Positions 26,557-36,013 of a DNA stretch of 64,000 bases are shown here, piece by piece. The notes beneath the pieces were generated by a model. The model was not told the origin of the DNA and did no database searches. It was given only the letters and a program-made list of their open reading frames with translations. Location of the stretch: positions 589,813 through 653,812 of the forward strand of contig JAQZBP010000003.1 of NCBI GenBank assembly GCA_029237815.1. The letters are read 5' to 3'. Both the position numbers and the translations under genes were made by a program. How positions within the stretch are numbered: position 1 is the stretch's first letter; each line of letters begins with the position of its first letter. The DNA is from Moraxellaceae bacterium (lineage in GTDB: Bacteria > Pseudomonadota > Gammaproteobacteria > Pseudomonadales > Moraxellaceae).

Positions 26557-27432
26557 ATGAAGCACCTCGCCTTCGTCCACCGCAACGACACGCGCTTTGC
26601 CGTCGGCGACTTCTCGCCCGTGCTTTCGGTGTTTTCCCATCTCGAACTCGGCAGCACGGTGTCGCCCTTCCTGCTGCTCGACCATATCGGGCCGGGACGA
26701 CTGCTGCCGTCCACGCGACGCCAGGGCGTCAACGAGCATCCGCATCGCGGCTTTGAAACCGTCACGCTGGTGTATGCCGGCGAGATCGAGCATCGCGACT
26801 CCACCGGGGGCGGCGGCGTGATCGGCGCCGGCGACGTGCAGTGGATGACCGCTGCCGCCGGCGTCGTGCACCGCGAGCTCTTCAGCGAGGCCTTCACGCA
26901 GCGCGGCGGCCGCTTCGAGATGATCCAGCTCTGGGTCAACCTGCCCGCCGCCGACAAGCTCGGCGCGCCGCGCTACCAGAGCCTTGCGCGCGCCGCGATT
27001 CCGGTGGTCACGCTGGCCGATGGCGAAAGCCGGGTGCGCGTCATCGCGGGAACGTTCGCGGACCGCCAGGGGCCGGCGCTGACGCACACCCGCATGAACG
27101 TGCTCGACGTCGAGCTGGCGGCAGGCGGGCAGCTCGAGGTGGCCACGGAAGACGGCGACACCGCGCTGGTCTACCTGCGTTCGGGCCGCCTGCAGTTTGC
27201 GCCGGAGGAGCCACTGGAAGAACAGGGCCTGGCCGTGCTGTCGAACGCAGGGAATGGCTTCCCCGTCACCGCTATGGAGCGCAGCCGGCTGCTCGTGCTG
27301 ACCGGCGCGCGCATCGACGAGCCCATCAACGGGCACGGCCCTTTCGTGATGAACAGCTACGAGGAAATCCTGCAGGCCTACGAGGACGTCCGCAACGGCA
27401 CGCTGGGTGCGGTGAAGCCTGCGGGCGAGTGA
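26557..27432 (+). CDS. Pirin family protein
   Basis: 291 residues of two cupin domains. The N-terminal cupin carries the metal ligands in EHPHRGFETVT (two His) and VVHRELFSEA (His and Glu), as in human pirin and E. coli YhhW. LLLDHIGPGRL and IQLWVNLPAADK are other family marks. Some pirins act as quercetin dioxygenases and others as regulators; the role here is unknown. ATG at 26557 is chosen because family similarity begins right after it; a start at 26527 is also open. It may share a transcript with the propeller gene upstream. Confidence 0.9.
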   Translation: MKHLAFVHRNDTRFAVGDFSPVLSVFSHLELGSTVSPFLLLDHIGPGRLLPSTRRQGVNEHPHRGFETVTLVYAGEIEHRDSTGGGGVIGAGDVQWMTAAAGVVHRELFSEAFTQRGGRFEMIQLWVNLPAADKLGAPRYQSLARAAIPVVTLADGESRVRVIAGTFADRQGPALTHTRMNVLDVELAAGGQLEVATEDGDTALVYLRSGRLQFAPEEPLEEQGLAVLSNAGNGFPVTAMERSRLLVLTGARIDEPINGHGPFVMNSYEEILQAYEDVRNGTLGAVKPAGE

Positions 27433-27530
27433 GCGACTGACGCCGGCCGCGGCATGCCATCAGGCGTCGGCGTGCACCGCCCCAGCCGTGGTGCCAGACC
27501 CGGGACGGCGGCACGCCGACGCCGCGGCCC

Positions 27531-27887
27531 TCACGTCGTCAGTTGCGCGGGGCCGTCGCCGTAGGCATTGGCGCCCGGCTCGCCTTCCAGCGCCAGCAGC
27601 ACAAGCAACGCCAGCGTGCCGAGCACGGGCACCAGGGCGAGCAGCACCCACCAGCCGCTACGGCCGGTGTCGTGCAGGCGGCGCACCGCGGCCGCGATGC
27701 CGGGAACGAGCACCGCCAGGCCATAGAGCCCGCTGAGCGCCCCGCCGATGCCGACCAGGCCTTCCACCGCGGTCAGCGCCAGATAGATGACCACGTTGAC
27801 CAGGAAGAAATTCCAGTACTCCGCGCGGTGCGCGCGGCCCGCGAACTCGGCGTATTTGTTCAGCACCACTTCCTTGTACCAGTCCAT
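27531..27887 (-). CDS. DUF805 membrane protein
   Basis: 118 residues. The pattern FAGRAHRAEYWNFFLVNVVI and AVRRLHDTGRSGWWVLLALV is diagnostic of DUF805, a small inner-membrane family (YhaH-like) with about four segments. The role is unknown; many members sit near stress or drug-response genes. AAGGAG precedes the ATG at 27887. The C-terminus is short and hydrophilic. Convergent with the pirin gene. Confidence 0.92.
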   Translation of the reverse strand: MDWYKEVVLNKYAEFAGRAHRAEYWNFFLVNVVIYLALTAVEGLVGIGGALSGLYGLAVLVPGIAAAVRRLHDTGRSGWWVLLALVPVLGTLALLVLLALEGEPGANAYGDGPAQLTT

Positions 27888-27969
27888 GTCGGCTCCTTGC
27901 GGCCTGCGGGAACTGCCGCATCAAGCAGGCAATCCGGCGCGCCAATAAATCCGTCCCCTGTATTGCTCT

Positions 27970-27982
27970 CGTGACGGTCACG
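27970..27982. promoter_or_regulatory. Short palindrome, possible operator
   Basis: CGTGAC-G-GTCACG, a perfect 6-bp arm palindrome in the 153-base gap between the GDSL lipoprotein gene and the DUF805 gene, upstream of DUF805. It is the size of a dimeric regulator site. No regulator is known here. Confidence 0.25.
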
Positions 27983-28040
27983 CGCGGGGAGCGGCGCGCA
28001 AGCCCCGCATGCGCCGCCACCGTGCCCCGGCGTAGCCGCC

Positions 28041-29216
28041 CTACCACCACCCCGTGGCGACCAGCCGTTTCTGGATCATGGTCGCCAGCAGCTCGTGCCC
28101 GAAAGGCGAGAGATGGAAGTCGTCCGCGAACATCCAGCCCCGCCACCAGCCGGGCGCGAGACCGTCGGGAAGCGCGGCATCCAGCGCCGCGGAAGAGCAT
28201 TCCGAGAGGGTGTAATCGTGCAGGCCGAGGTCGTCGACACTGACGCTGGGGCAGGACGCCTGCGTGGCGTTGCTGATGCCGTAACGGCTGGCATGGTTCA
28301 CCAGGACACTGAAGCTGCCGTAGAAATCCACGATCGCCACGCGCGTATCCCCGGCGAAGCGCGCCTCGAGCTGCGCGTTATAGGCCTGCGACCATTGCCG
28401 GAAAATGCTCCGCGCGGCATCGGCCTGCGCCGCGTCACGCGTCTCCGCCACCACGTCCAGCACCATCCGGAAGCGCGGCGTCAGCGCGATGTCGGGAACG
28501 TTCAGCACGGCCACGCGCCGGGCGCCGTGCTCGAGGGCGTGCGTGCTGATGGCGCCATGATAGGTATCCGCCAGCGCCTGCATGTACAGCCGGCCGGCTT
28601 CCGCGGCGCCCGGCCTGCCGGTTGCGAGCAGGGGGTCGACGACGGCCGCGTCGAGCAGCTGCAGCAGCATGGCGCGGAACAGCTCGCCGTCGCCGCGTCC
28701 GGCCTTGATGAAGGTGATGGCAAGATCCGAGAGGTCGTTGATGCCGCCATCGACCAGCAGCAGCTCCTCGCCGCTCCATTGCCCGCCCGCGGCGGCCACC
28801 GCCTGCTCCAGCTGCGTCGGGATATTGAGGGGCATCGCGGCGCCGCCGCGGGTCACCGGATTCACGATGCGACTGCCGCCGACCGCGAAATTGGTGCACG
28901 CCGCATTGGTCGTGAAGCCGGCGCTCTCCGGATCGTAAGCGAAGAAGTTGCACTGCTCCGCCATGCCGAAGTACTTCGCCACGCGCTCGGGAAAGATCGG
29001 GAAGCCGGCTGCCGGATCATCCGCGTTCTGCACCGTGGCTTTGCCGCCGTACGCGCCGACATCGGCAAGGCTGTCGCCCGCCACCACGACCTTGATGTTT
29101 TCGCGCTCGGTGGCCCCCGCGCGTTCAACCGGCTCTCTATCGCTGTTGCAACCGGCCAGCAGGGCCGTGCCCAGCGCCAGGGCGACAGCCTGTCGCCGGA
29201 AATTGATGTTCCTCAT
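28041..29216 (-). CDS. GDSL/SGNH-family lipoprotein esterase
   Basis: 391 residues. A lipoprotein signal ends in LLAGC, so the mature protein should be lipid-anchored. The GDSL block is VVVAGDSLADVGAYGG, with the block containing GGIND in LLVDGGINDLSD and the catalytic Asp-His in ADDFHLSPFGHELL. This is the layout of outer-membrane or secreted SGNH esterases acting on lipids or acylated sugars. ATG at 29216 has GGAG nearby; an ATG 15 bases upstream is also possible. It is divergent from the MFS gene at 29641. Confidence 0.9.
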   Translation of the reverse strand: MRNINFRRQAVALALGTALLAGCNSDREPVERAGATERENIKVVVAGDSLADVGAYGGKATVQNADDPAAGFPIFPERVAKYFGMAEQCNFFAYDPESAGFTTNAACTNFAVGGSRIVNPVTRGGAAMPLNIPTQLEQAVAAAGGQWSGEELLLVDGGINDLSDLAITFIKAGRGDGELFRAMLLQLLDAAVVDPLLATGRPGAAEAGRLYMQALADTYHGAISTHALEHGARRVAVLNVPDIALTPRFRMVLDVVAETRDAAQADAARSIFRQWSQAYNAQLEARFAGDTRVAIVDFYGSFSVLVNHASRYGISNATQASCPSVSVDDLGLHDYTLSECSSAALDAALPDGLAPGWWRGWMFADDFHLSPFGHELLATMIQKRLVATGWW

Positions 29217-29640
29217 GCCGTGCCGCTCCATCCATGGAAGGCCGCCATTCTCGCCTTGCCGGCGCGGTTGCGCATTGCGCCGAAGGTAGTCCCGCGCAAG
29301 TGCCAGCACTGCGACGAACGACCGACGCGCAAATCGAAGGGAAAGCCGTCGCCGTTAATGAAGGGCCAACGAGCGCGACACGTTGCCGCAACACTTTTCG
29401 GCTCGACTCTTACGGCCGCGCTACGAATCTCGCTCACTACCTCAGCGCCCGTAACGCTTCGCCCGCGGCGTCCCTGCCAGCCGGCGCAGCGGGTCTACAG
29501 TTCAGTAGAGCCGCAGGTGGTCGCTGCCGGGCAGCGCTCACGGTCGGGGCCGCATGCCGCCTCCCTGCGGCGGCGTCGCCGCTTCGGTTGTCACAACGCA
29601 CGGCAGCGTCCCCTCACAAGCCACAGGGAGGTGCCAGGCA
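29217..29640. other. Intergenic between divergent genes, no gene seen
   Basis: 424 bases between the GDSL lipoprotein and the MFS transporter. Frames extending into it from both sides look like chance sequence. No terminator or operator was recognised. Confidence 0.45.
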
Positions 29641-30939
29641 ATGGTGGAGCGCAAGGCGCTGGTGCGCGTGGTCGCGCTGTTCGCGAGCATGGCGCTGCTG
29701 ATCGCCGGCAACGGCCTGCTGTGGACGCTGCTGTCGGTGCGCATGGAGCTCGAGGGCTTTTCAGCCACCAGCATCTCTGCCGTGCTCGGCATTTATGCGC
29801 TGGGCTTCATCGCCGGCAGCATGTGGCTCGACCGCGTCATCCACCGCGTCGGCCATGTGCGCTCCTTTGCCGCCTTCGCGGCGCTGTACTCGGCCTGCAT
29901 CCTGATGTTCCCGCTGCATGTCTCGGTGCCGGGCTGGATCGGGCTGCGACTGCTCACCGGCTTCTGCATCGCCGGGCTCACGCTGGTCACGGAAAGCTGG
30001 CTCAACGGCCGTGCGACGGTGGAGAACCGCGGCCGGCTGCTCGCCATCTACATGGTGATCTATTACCTGGCGGCCGCCTGCGGGCAGTTGCTGCTGCGCG
30101 TCGGCGATCCGTCGCAGCTGCTGCTGTTCAGCCTGGCCGGCATCCTGACCACGCTCGCCGTGATCCCGCTCGCGCTGACGCGCGAGACCGCGCCGGAAAT
30201 CCTGCCCGCGCCGCGCATGAAAATGGCCGACCTGTTCCGGCACGCGCCGCTCGGCGTCGCCGCCGCCTTCACCACGGGCATCGCAACGAGCGCGTTCTCC
30301 GGCACCGGCCCGATCTACGCGCTGCGCATCGGGCTCGGCCCGGAGACGATCGCCTTCTTCATGGCCGTGCCGATCGTGGCCTCGATGCTGGTGCAGGCGC
30401 CGGTGGGCTGGATCTCGGACCGGCTGCCGCGCCAGTCGGTGCTCGCCGTCACCACGCTGGTCGCTTTTATCGCCGCGCTGGCCGTGCCCTTCGCGGGCGC
30501 GCTGTCGCTGTGGCTGCAGGTCGGCCTCATCGCGCTGCATGTCGCGCTGGTGTCGGCGCTGTATCCGCTCAGCCAGTCCATCACGCACGACACGCTGGAC
30601 GCGCATCACGTGATTCCCGCCAGCGCCACACTGCTGCTCGCCTACGGAATCGGCACCGTGATCGGGCCCCTGGCGGCACCGGGCGCCATGGCCGCCTTCG
30701 GGCCGGCGGGACTGTTCCTCTTCCTTGCCGCGGTGCTGGCCGCGCTCGTGGTGATGCTGTTCGTGCTGCACAGGCGCCAGCCGGCCGTGCCGGTGGAGGC
30801 TCAGCTGCACGGCGTCGTCGCCGCGCTGCCGGTAGGCACGCCGCTCGTGACCGAGCTCGACCCGCGTGCCGACCCGGAGGACTTCGCGGCGCTGCACCAC
30901 AACCTGGAGGAAGCCGAAGAGCTGCGGCGCAGGGCGTGA
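29641..30939 (+). CDS. MFS transporter (YcaD-like)
   Basis: 432 residues with about twelve membrane segments. The N-terminal half has GNGLLWTLLSVRMELEGFSA and WLDRVIHRVGHVRSFAAFAA, and TLVTESWLNGRATVENRGRL matches the YcaD group of putative transporters. The C-terminal 60 residues are a hydrophilic cytoplasmic tail ending in EEAEELRRRA. The substrate is unknown. GGGAGG precedes the ATG at 29641. Confidence 0.87.
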   Translation: MVERKALVRVVALFASMALLIAGNGLLWTLLSVRMELEGFSATSISAVLGIYALGFIAGSMWLDRVIHRVGHVRSFAAFAALYSACILMFPLHVSVPGWIGLRLLTGFCIAGLTLVTESWLNGRATVENRGRLLAIYMVIYYLAAACGQLLLRVGDPSQLLLFSLAGILTTLAVIPLALTRETAPEILPAPRMKMADLFRHAPLGVAAAFTTGIATSAFSGTGPIYALRIGLGPETIAFFMAVPIVASMLVQAPVGWISDRLPRQSVLAVTTLVAFIAALAVPFAGALSLWLQVGLIALHVALVSALYPLSQSITHDTLDAHHVIPASATLLLAYGIGTVIGPLAAPGAMAAFGPAGLFLFLAAVLAALVVMLFVLHRRQPAVPVEAQLHGVVAALPVGTPLVTELDPRADPEDFAALHHNLEEAEELRRRA

Positions 30940-31020
30940 CGGGGCGTCGTCGCGGTCAGCAGCGTCATCACCCGATGGAAGCAACGGATGCGATGCGGAC
31001 GGACCCGCAGACGGCCCGGT

Positions 31021-31632
31021 TCAGTGCGGACCGAACAGCGTCAGCGCCCCGAACAGAATCGGCGCGGTGACCAGATCGTAGGGAACGGCAAGCGGCATCA
31101 GGACATACCAACCCCTGTTGCCCTTCTTCCTGTCGGCAAATGCAGGGGTGTCTCCGACATACACCCGGTAATCGTGGGTGTCGCCGATATGCGGACGCAC
31201 GGAATACAGCGAGAACGCGGACGACGTCCGCTCGTGGTACACGAATGTCTGCCGGGCCCCGGCGAGTGCCGCTACAAAGCCGGCGTCGCTGACCGGCAGC
31301 TCCCGGCCCGACACGGTGCAGCCGGGCTGCGCGTGCGAAGCATGGAAATCCGCGAGGTAGGCCTTGCCGCTGTCATCCTGTCGCAGGTTCAGCGCGGGGG
31401 GAGGCGCGACCACCGTGAACTCCCGCGTCTCGCCCTTCACCGTCGTGCTGAAGCAGATATAGACCCGGACATCGTCCGTCGCCGCCTGCCGGAGTACCAG
31501 GCCCGATGCCGACGGCGGACGCTGCACCGGTCGATCGCGCGCGCGCTCGAGAATGGCGTTGGTGGCGCAGCCCTGCAACAGCAAGGCTCCGGTGAGCCCC
31601 GGGAGAAGTGCGCTCAGCTTTCCGACTTTCAT
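31021..31632 (-). CDS. Putative lipoprotein, YceK-like end
   Basis: 203 residues. The signal peptide ends in ALLLQGC, a lipobox, so a lipid-anchored envelope protein is expected. The mature part has a mostly beta-looking middle and ends with VPYDLVTAPILFGALTLFGP, which resembles the end of small YceK/YidQ-type lipoproteins, though this is only a resemblance. AAGGAC lies upstream of the ATG at 31632. Convergent with the MFS gene and divergent from the TonB receptor. Confidence 0.7.
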   Translation of the reverse strand: MKVGKLSALLPGLTGALLLQGCATNAILERARDRPVQRPPSASGLVLRQAATDDVRVYICFSTTVKGETREFTVVAPPPALNLRQDDSGKAYLADFHASHAQPGCTVSGRELPVSDAGFVAALAGARQTFVYHERTSSAFSLYSVRPHIGDTHDYRVYVGDTPAFADRKKGNRGWYVLMPLAVPYDLVTAPILFGALTLFGPH

Positions 31633-31854
31633 GACAGGTCCTTTTTCCCCGCCCCGGCAATGGCTCCAGGGCAGCCAGAGGATGCCGGCAGACCACCCGG
31701 CCTTCACCACCCGGCCCTGCCGCAGCGCCGGACGCGGCGAAATTCGCGCCGGACGGCAGCCCAAACCCGGCAGCGACTGCTAGCGTAAGCTCCATGGACA
31801 GGGCCGCCGGGCCCGACACCGGAGCAGCCGCAGGCGTCGCGGCTCCAGGACGGC

Positions 31855-33933
31855 ATGATGCAGGCACGTAAGGAAAGCGTTCTCGCGCTGCTGGCGCTGC
31901 TGGCGGCGCCCCCGGAATCGGCCGGCGCCGCCGCGTCGCAGGACCCGGCTGCCAATGCCGACCTCCTGTCGCTGCCGTTCGAAGACCTCGGCCGTCTCCG
32001 CGTCGATGTCGCCACCGGCACTCCCACGCCCCTCGCCGCCACCCCGGCCGCCACCAGCCTGCGCCAGGCCACCGACATGAGCACCCTCGGCAGCCGCACC
32101 GTGGACGAAGCCCTGGCCGGCATTCCCGGCCTGCACGTCTCCTCCTACAGCGGCCCGCAGGGCACCACGCGCTATTACTTCCGCGGCCTCTCCGCCGGCC
32201 TCAACACGCAGGCGCTGATCATGGTCAACGGCATTCCCATCACCTCCGTCGGCATCAGCAACCTGCCGCTGGAGGGCGGCCTGCCGATCGCGCAGGTGCG
32301 CCGCATCGAGGTCATCCGTGGCCCGGGCTCGGCGGTGCACGGCGTCGACGCTTTCGGCGGCGTCATCAACATCATCACCCGCGACGCCGCCGACCTGCCC
32401 GGCACCCACGCCGGCGCCAGCTACGGCAGCTTCGACACCTTCAGCAGCCACGTCTCGCAAAGCGGCAAGGTGGCCGGCGCCGACGCCCTGCTGCAACTCG
32501 CCTACAGCGGCACCCGGGGCGACGACGCGGGGCGTATCGCGGTCGACACGCAAACCTTTTTCGACCTGCGCGACGGCACCGCGGCCTCGCGCGCGCCGGG
32601 GCCGGCCCACCAGCAACTGAAACGCTTCGACGCCTACAGCAGCTTCAAGTGGCCGGAGGTCGACGCCCACTTCTTCGTGCGCCAGATCCGCGACTTCGGC
32701 GTCAGCCCCGGCGTCTCCGGCGCGCTCGACCCCATCGGCCTGCTGTCCTGGCAACGCATCGGCGGCGATATCGGCTGGCATCGCGAGAATCCGGGCGGCT
32801 GGAGCCTGCAGGCGCAGCTCAGCGCCTGGCATCTCGACGTCGACACGCAGGAGCCGCTGCGGCTGTTTCCGGCCGGCGCCTTCAACAGCTTCCCGCAGGG
32901 GATGCAGGAAAAGCTGGAGCTCAACGAGAACACGGCACGCGCCACCGTCACCGCGATCTTCGACGGCTGGCAGGGGCACCGCCTGCGGCTCGGTGCCGGC
33001 TGGGGCCTCAACGACCTGGTGAAGGTGCGGCAGTGGACGAACTACCTGGTCACCGGTCCCGGCACCTATGCGCTGCGCCCCGGCGGCCTCACCGAAATCA
33101 GCGACACGCCGGCCGCCAGCCTTCCGGAGGAGGACCGCGAGGTGGCCTTCGCCATCCTGCAGGACGAGTGGCAACTGCATCCGCAATGGCATCTCACCGC
33201 GGGCCTGCGCCATGACCGCTTCGACGATTTCGACGAGGTCACCACGCCCCGCGTGACGCTGGCCTGGCAGACCCGGCCCGGCCTCACCACCAAGCTGATC
33301 TACGGCGAGGCCTTCCGCGCGCCTTCGGTGACCGACGTCGCGCTCGGCACGGGTACCATCGGCGCGGAACGCCTGCGCAGCACCGAACTCGGGCTGTCCT
33401 GGCAGCCCGACACGCGCTGGCGCGGCGAACTCAATCTGTATCAATTCGTCATGCGCGATCTCATCACGCTCGTGCCCGGCCCCACGTTGCAGGTGCAGAA
33501 CAGCGGCCGCGGCCGTGGCAAAGGAGCTGAACTGGAGATCGGCTACCAGGAGGCGGGCTGGCGCGTCGCCGGCAATGTCTCGGTGCAGCGGACGCGCGAC
33601 GAGAACCGGGGCGAGGCTCTCGGCCTGGCGCCGGATTACCTCGCCTATCTGCGCGTCAGCCGCGATCTCGCGCCCGGCTGGCAGCTCAGCGGCCAGCTCA
33701 ACCACGTCGGCCCGCGCCAGCGCGCGCCGGGCGACACGCAGCCTGAACTCGACGGCTACACCACGCTGGACCTGCACCTGCGCCGCCAGGCCGCCGCCGG
33801 CCTCGAAATCTTCCTCACCGGGCGCAACCTGCTCGACGACGACATCCGGGAGCCCGGCATCCTGCCGGTGCCGGCCAGCATTCCCCTGCCCGGGCGCAGC
33901 GTGAGCGTGGGCTTCAACAAGGCCTGGAACTGA
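31855..33933 (+). CDS. TonB-dependent outer-membrane receptor
   Basis: 692 residues. After a signal peptide (cleavage near ESAGA) comes a plug domain with YYFRGLSAGLNTQALIMVNG and IEVIRGPGSAVHGVDAFGGV, the standard TonB plug blocks. A 22-strand barrel follows, including FRAPSVTDVALGTGTIGAER. It ends in VSVGFNKAWN, with an aromatic residue near the terminus. Length and layout fit a siderophore or cobalamin-type receptor; a near-TonB-box motif is not clear. The substrate is unknown. Two ATG codons in a row (31855, 31858) could serve as start. Confidence 0.92.
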   Translation: MMQARKESVLALLALLAAPPESAGAAASQDPAANADLLSLPFEDLGRLRVDVATGTPTPLAATPAATSLRQATDMSTLGSRTVDEALAGIPGLHVSSYSGPQGTTRYYFRGLSAGLNTQALIMVNGIPITSVGISNLPLEGGLPIAQVRRIEVIRGPGSAVHGVDAFGGVINIITRDAADLPGTHAGASYGSFDTFSSHVSQSGKVAGADALLQLAYSGTRGDDAGRIAVDTQTFFDLRDGTAASRAPGPAHQQLKRFDAYSSFKWPEVDAHFFVRQIRDFGVSPGVSGALDPIGLLSWQRIGGDIGWHRENPGGWSLQAQLSAWHLDVDTQEPLRLFPAGAFNSFPQGMQEKLELNENTARATVTAIFDGWQGHRLRLGAGWGLNDLVKVRQWTNYLVTGPGTYALRPGGLTEISDTPAASLPEEDREVAFAILQDEWQLHPQWHLTAGLRHDRFDDFDEVTTPRVTLAWQTRPGLTTKLIYGEAFRAPSVTDVALGTGTIGAERLRSTELGLSWQPDTRWRGELNLYQFVMRDLITLVPGPTLQVQNSGRGRGKGAELEIGYQEAGWRVAGNVSVQRTRDENRGEALGLAPDYLAYLRVSRDLAPGWQLSGQLNHVGPRQRAPGDTQPELDGYTTLDLHLRRQAAAGLEIFLTGRNLLDDDIREPGILPVPASIPLPGRSVSVGFNKAWN

Positions 33934-34031
33934 CGCGGCCGCCGGTCGCGCGTTTACGTGGCTCGCTCTGCCATCGCGTTGCGTCCGCTCCACCGCGTTG
34001 TTTTCCTTCCGCCGTGTTGAGTCCGCGCTCC

Positions 34032-34682
34032 TCAACCCGCCTGGCGAAACGTGAAATTGATGCGCTGGCGACCCAGCTCCGGATGCGGGTCATCCTTGAG
34101 CGGCAACACGCCATGAAAGCGCAGCCGGTCCACCCCGCCCCACACCACCACATCGCCGTGGTAGAGCGGAATCCGCTCCGCCTTGTCCGTGCGCGCATGG
34201 CCGCCGAACAGGAAGGTCGCGGTCATGCCGAGCGACACCGACACCACGGGCGCCGCGAGATCGCGCTCGTTGCGGTCCTGGTGCAGCGACATCTTCGCGC
34301 CGGGGACATAACGATTGACGAGGCAGGCATCGGGCTGGAAATCATCGAAACCGGCCGCCGCCGCGGCCTCGCGCGCAAGCGCGGCAAACACGCCGGGCAT
34401 AGCGGGCCAGGGCCGGCCGGAATCGGGATCGAAGGTGGAATAGCGATAGCCGCGTCGGTCCGTGGTCCAGCCGAGCCGGCCGCAATTGGTCAGCGCCACC
34501 GACATGGTGAAGCCGCCCGGCGTGACCATGTGGCGAAACGGCGCCGCGGCCTCGAGGGCGGCAATCGCCGGCAACAGCGCCTCGGCATGGGGCAAGGCAA
34601 AGCCGCGCAGCACCAGCGACTGCGGCCCCAGGGATTCGCGCTGGCCGATGCGCTCGTGCGCGAAAAGATCGGGCGTATTCAT
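34032..34682 (-). CDS. alkB: DNA oxidative demethylase AlkB
   Basis: 216 residues, the same length as E. coli AlkB. The 2-oxoglutarate/Fe(II) motif is complete: His134 and Asp136 in SLHQDRNE, His190 in LRFHGVLP, and the substrate-binding Arg residues in QRINFTFRQ (207 and 213). YVPGAKMSLHQD and GMTATFLFGG also match AlkB. The enzyme removes methyl groups from N1-methyladenine and N3-methylcytosine. It lies 65 bases downstream of a fatty acid hydroxylase gene on the same strand. No ada gene is nearby. Confidence 0.95.
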   Translation of the reverse strand: MNTPDLFAHERIGQRESLGPQSLVLRGFALPHAEALLPAIAALEAAAPFRHMVTPGGFTMSVALTNCGRLGWTTDRRGYRYSTFDPDSGRPWPAMPGVFAALAREAAAAAGFDDFQPDACLVNRYVPGAKMSLHQDRNERDLAAPVVSVSLGMTATFLFGGHARTDKAERIPLYHGDVVVWGGVDRLRFHGVLPLKDDPHPELGRQRINFTFRQAG

Positions 34683-34747
34683 GTGCACGATTCTAGAGTG
34701 AATTGGCGCGACAGGAACGGACGCTAACGCCCTGGCGCGGCGCGCTG

Positions 34748-35899
34748 CTACTCCGGCACGCGCGCCCGGCTGGCGCGCATCTGCCGCCATTGCCGGAACG
34801 GGTACAGGAACTGCGCGACGATGCCCTCCGGCAGCGGCGCGCCGCGCGTGCTGTAGCGCTCGGGCAGGTGCGACGGCAGGTAAGCGGTGCCGAAGAGCTT
34901 GTCGTAGACCGGCAGGAAGCCCGCGTAGTTGATGTCCACGCCCTCGTCCTGCGAGGTGTGGTGCCAGTGGTGGAACTCCGGCGTCGCGATCAGCCAGCGC
35001 ACAACCGGAAAGCGGAAACGCACGTTGGCGTGGATGAAGATGGCGTGGAAGGAAATGAACACCAGGTAGGCATAGACCGCGGCCGGCGCAAAGCCGAGCA
35101 CGAAGATCGGCAGGTAGCCGAGCAGGCGGTTGGCGAAGATTTCCAGCAGGTGCAGGCGCGACGACGCCAGCCAGTCCATCTGCTCGCTGGAGTGGTGCAC
35201 GGCATGGATTTTCCAGAGCGCCGGCACCTCGTGCATGCGGCGATGCATCCAGTAGGTCGTGAAATCGACCACGGCCAGGATCTCGATGAACTGCAGCCAC
35301 ACCGGTTGCGCCGCCACCAGGCGCTGGAAGTCCGCGTTGATGAGCCAGGCGAAGAAATGCTGCGCCGGAATGACGGTGAAAAAGCTGATGAGCTGGATGC
35401 CGACGTGGCTGAACAGGAAATACTTCATGTCCGTGGTCCAGCCCTTGCGCAGGGTTTTCTGCGCGGGGTCCTTGGGGAAGAGCCGCTCCATGGGAATGAA
35501 CACCAGCGCCAGCACCAGCAGCGTCAGCACGAAGTAGTCGAGGCCGGCATAGAGGCTGCGCTCGGCGGGCATGGTGCGCTCGGTCTCCATGCTGCCCAGC
35601 ACGGCGGCCAGCACGGTCAGCGCCAGCCCCGTGAGACCGAGGCCGCGCGACTGCCCGCGCATGACGCTGTAGAAGCCGCAGCCGAAACCGATGGCGATGC
35701 CGGCATAGAGCAGGTTGCGCAGGAAGCGGGTGTTGTAGAGCGGCTGGAAATCCGGCGAGGTCAGCAGGTCGGGGAACAGGAAGCAGAGCGCGCCCATCAC
35801 GCCAAGCAGGCCCAGGGCCACCGAGAGGGTGCCGCTGACACGGCCCTGCCCCGGGGTGAGGTCCACTTCTTCGAGGTTCTTGCGTAGAAATTCCGTCAT
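34748..35899 (-). CDS. Sterol desaturase / fatty acid hydroxylase family protein
   Basis: 383 residues. The diiron motif of the family is clear: HRRMH, HAVHHSSEQMDW and EFHHWHHTSQ (His-rich boxes), within a set of about seven membrane segments. The first 160 residues are extra membrane segments not found in the shortest members. The enzyme hydroxylates or desaturates a lipid using O2; the substrate is unknown. CAGGAGC lies upstream of the ATG at 35899. It is upstream of alkB. Confidence 0.92.
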   Translation of the reverse strand: MTEFLRKNLEEVDLTPGQGRVSGTLSVALGLLGVMGALCFLFPDLLTSPDFQPLYNTRFLRNLLYAGIAIGFGCGFYSVMRGQSRGLGLTGLALTVLAAVLGSMETERTMPAERSLYAGLDYFVLTLLVLALVFIPMERLFPKDPAQKTLRKGWTTDMKYFLFSHVGIQLISFFTVIPAQHFFAWLINADFQRLVAAQPVWLQFIEILAVVDFTTYWMHRRMHEVPALWKIHAVHHSSEQMDWLASSRLHLLEIFANRLLGYLPIFVLGFAPAAVYAYLVFISFHAIFIHANVRFRFPVVRWLIATPEFHHWHHTSQDEGVDINYAGFLPVYDKLFGTAYLPSHLPERYSTRGAPLPEGIVAQFLYPFRQWRQMRASRARVPE

Positions 35900-36013
35900 G
35901 CCGCCCTGCTCCTGATTGCGCGAGCCGGAACTCTACAAGCCGGTGCCGATGGCGTCACGCGCCGGCGGCACCGGCGGAGCGAACGCGGAGACCGCGGCGC
36001 CTGGCGGCGACCG

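Noticed and set aside
28095..31070. A plus-strand frame of nearly 1000 codons
   Set aside because: It is the antisense of the GDSL gene and then an out-of-frame reading of the MFS gene; no domain is seen.
31780..34035. A long minus-strand frame over the TonB receptor
   Set aside because: Antisense shadow; the plus strand shows plug and barrel motifs.
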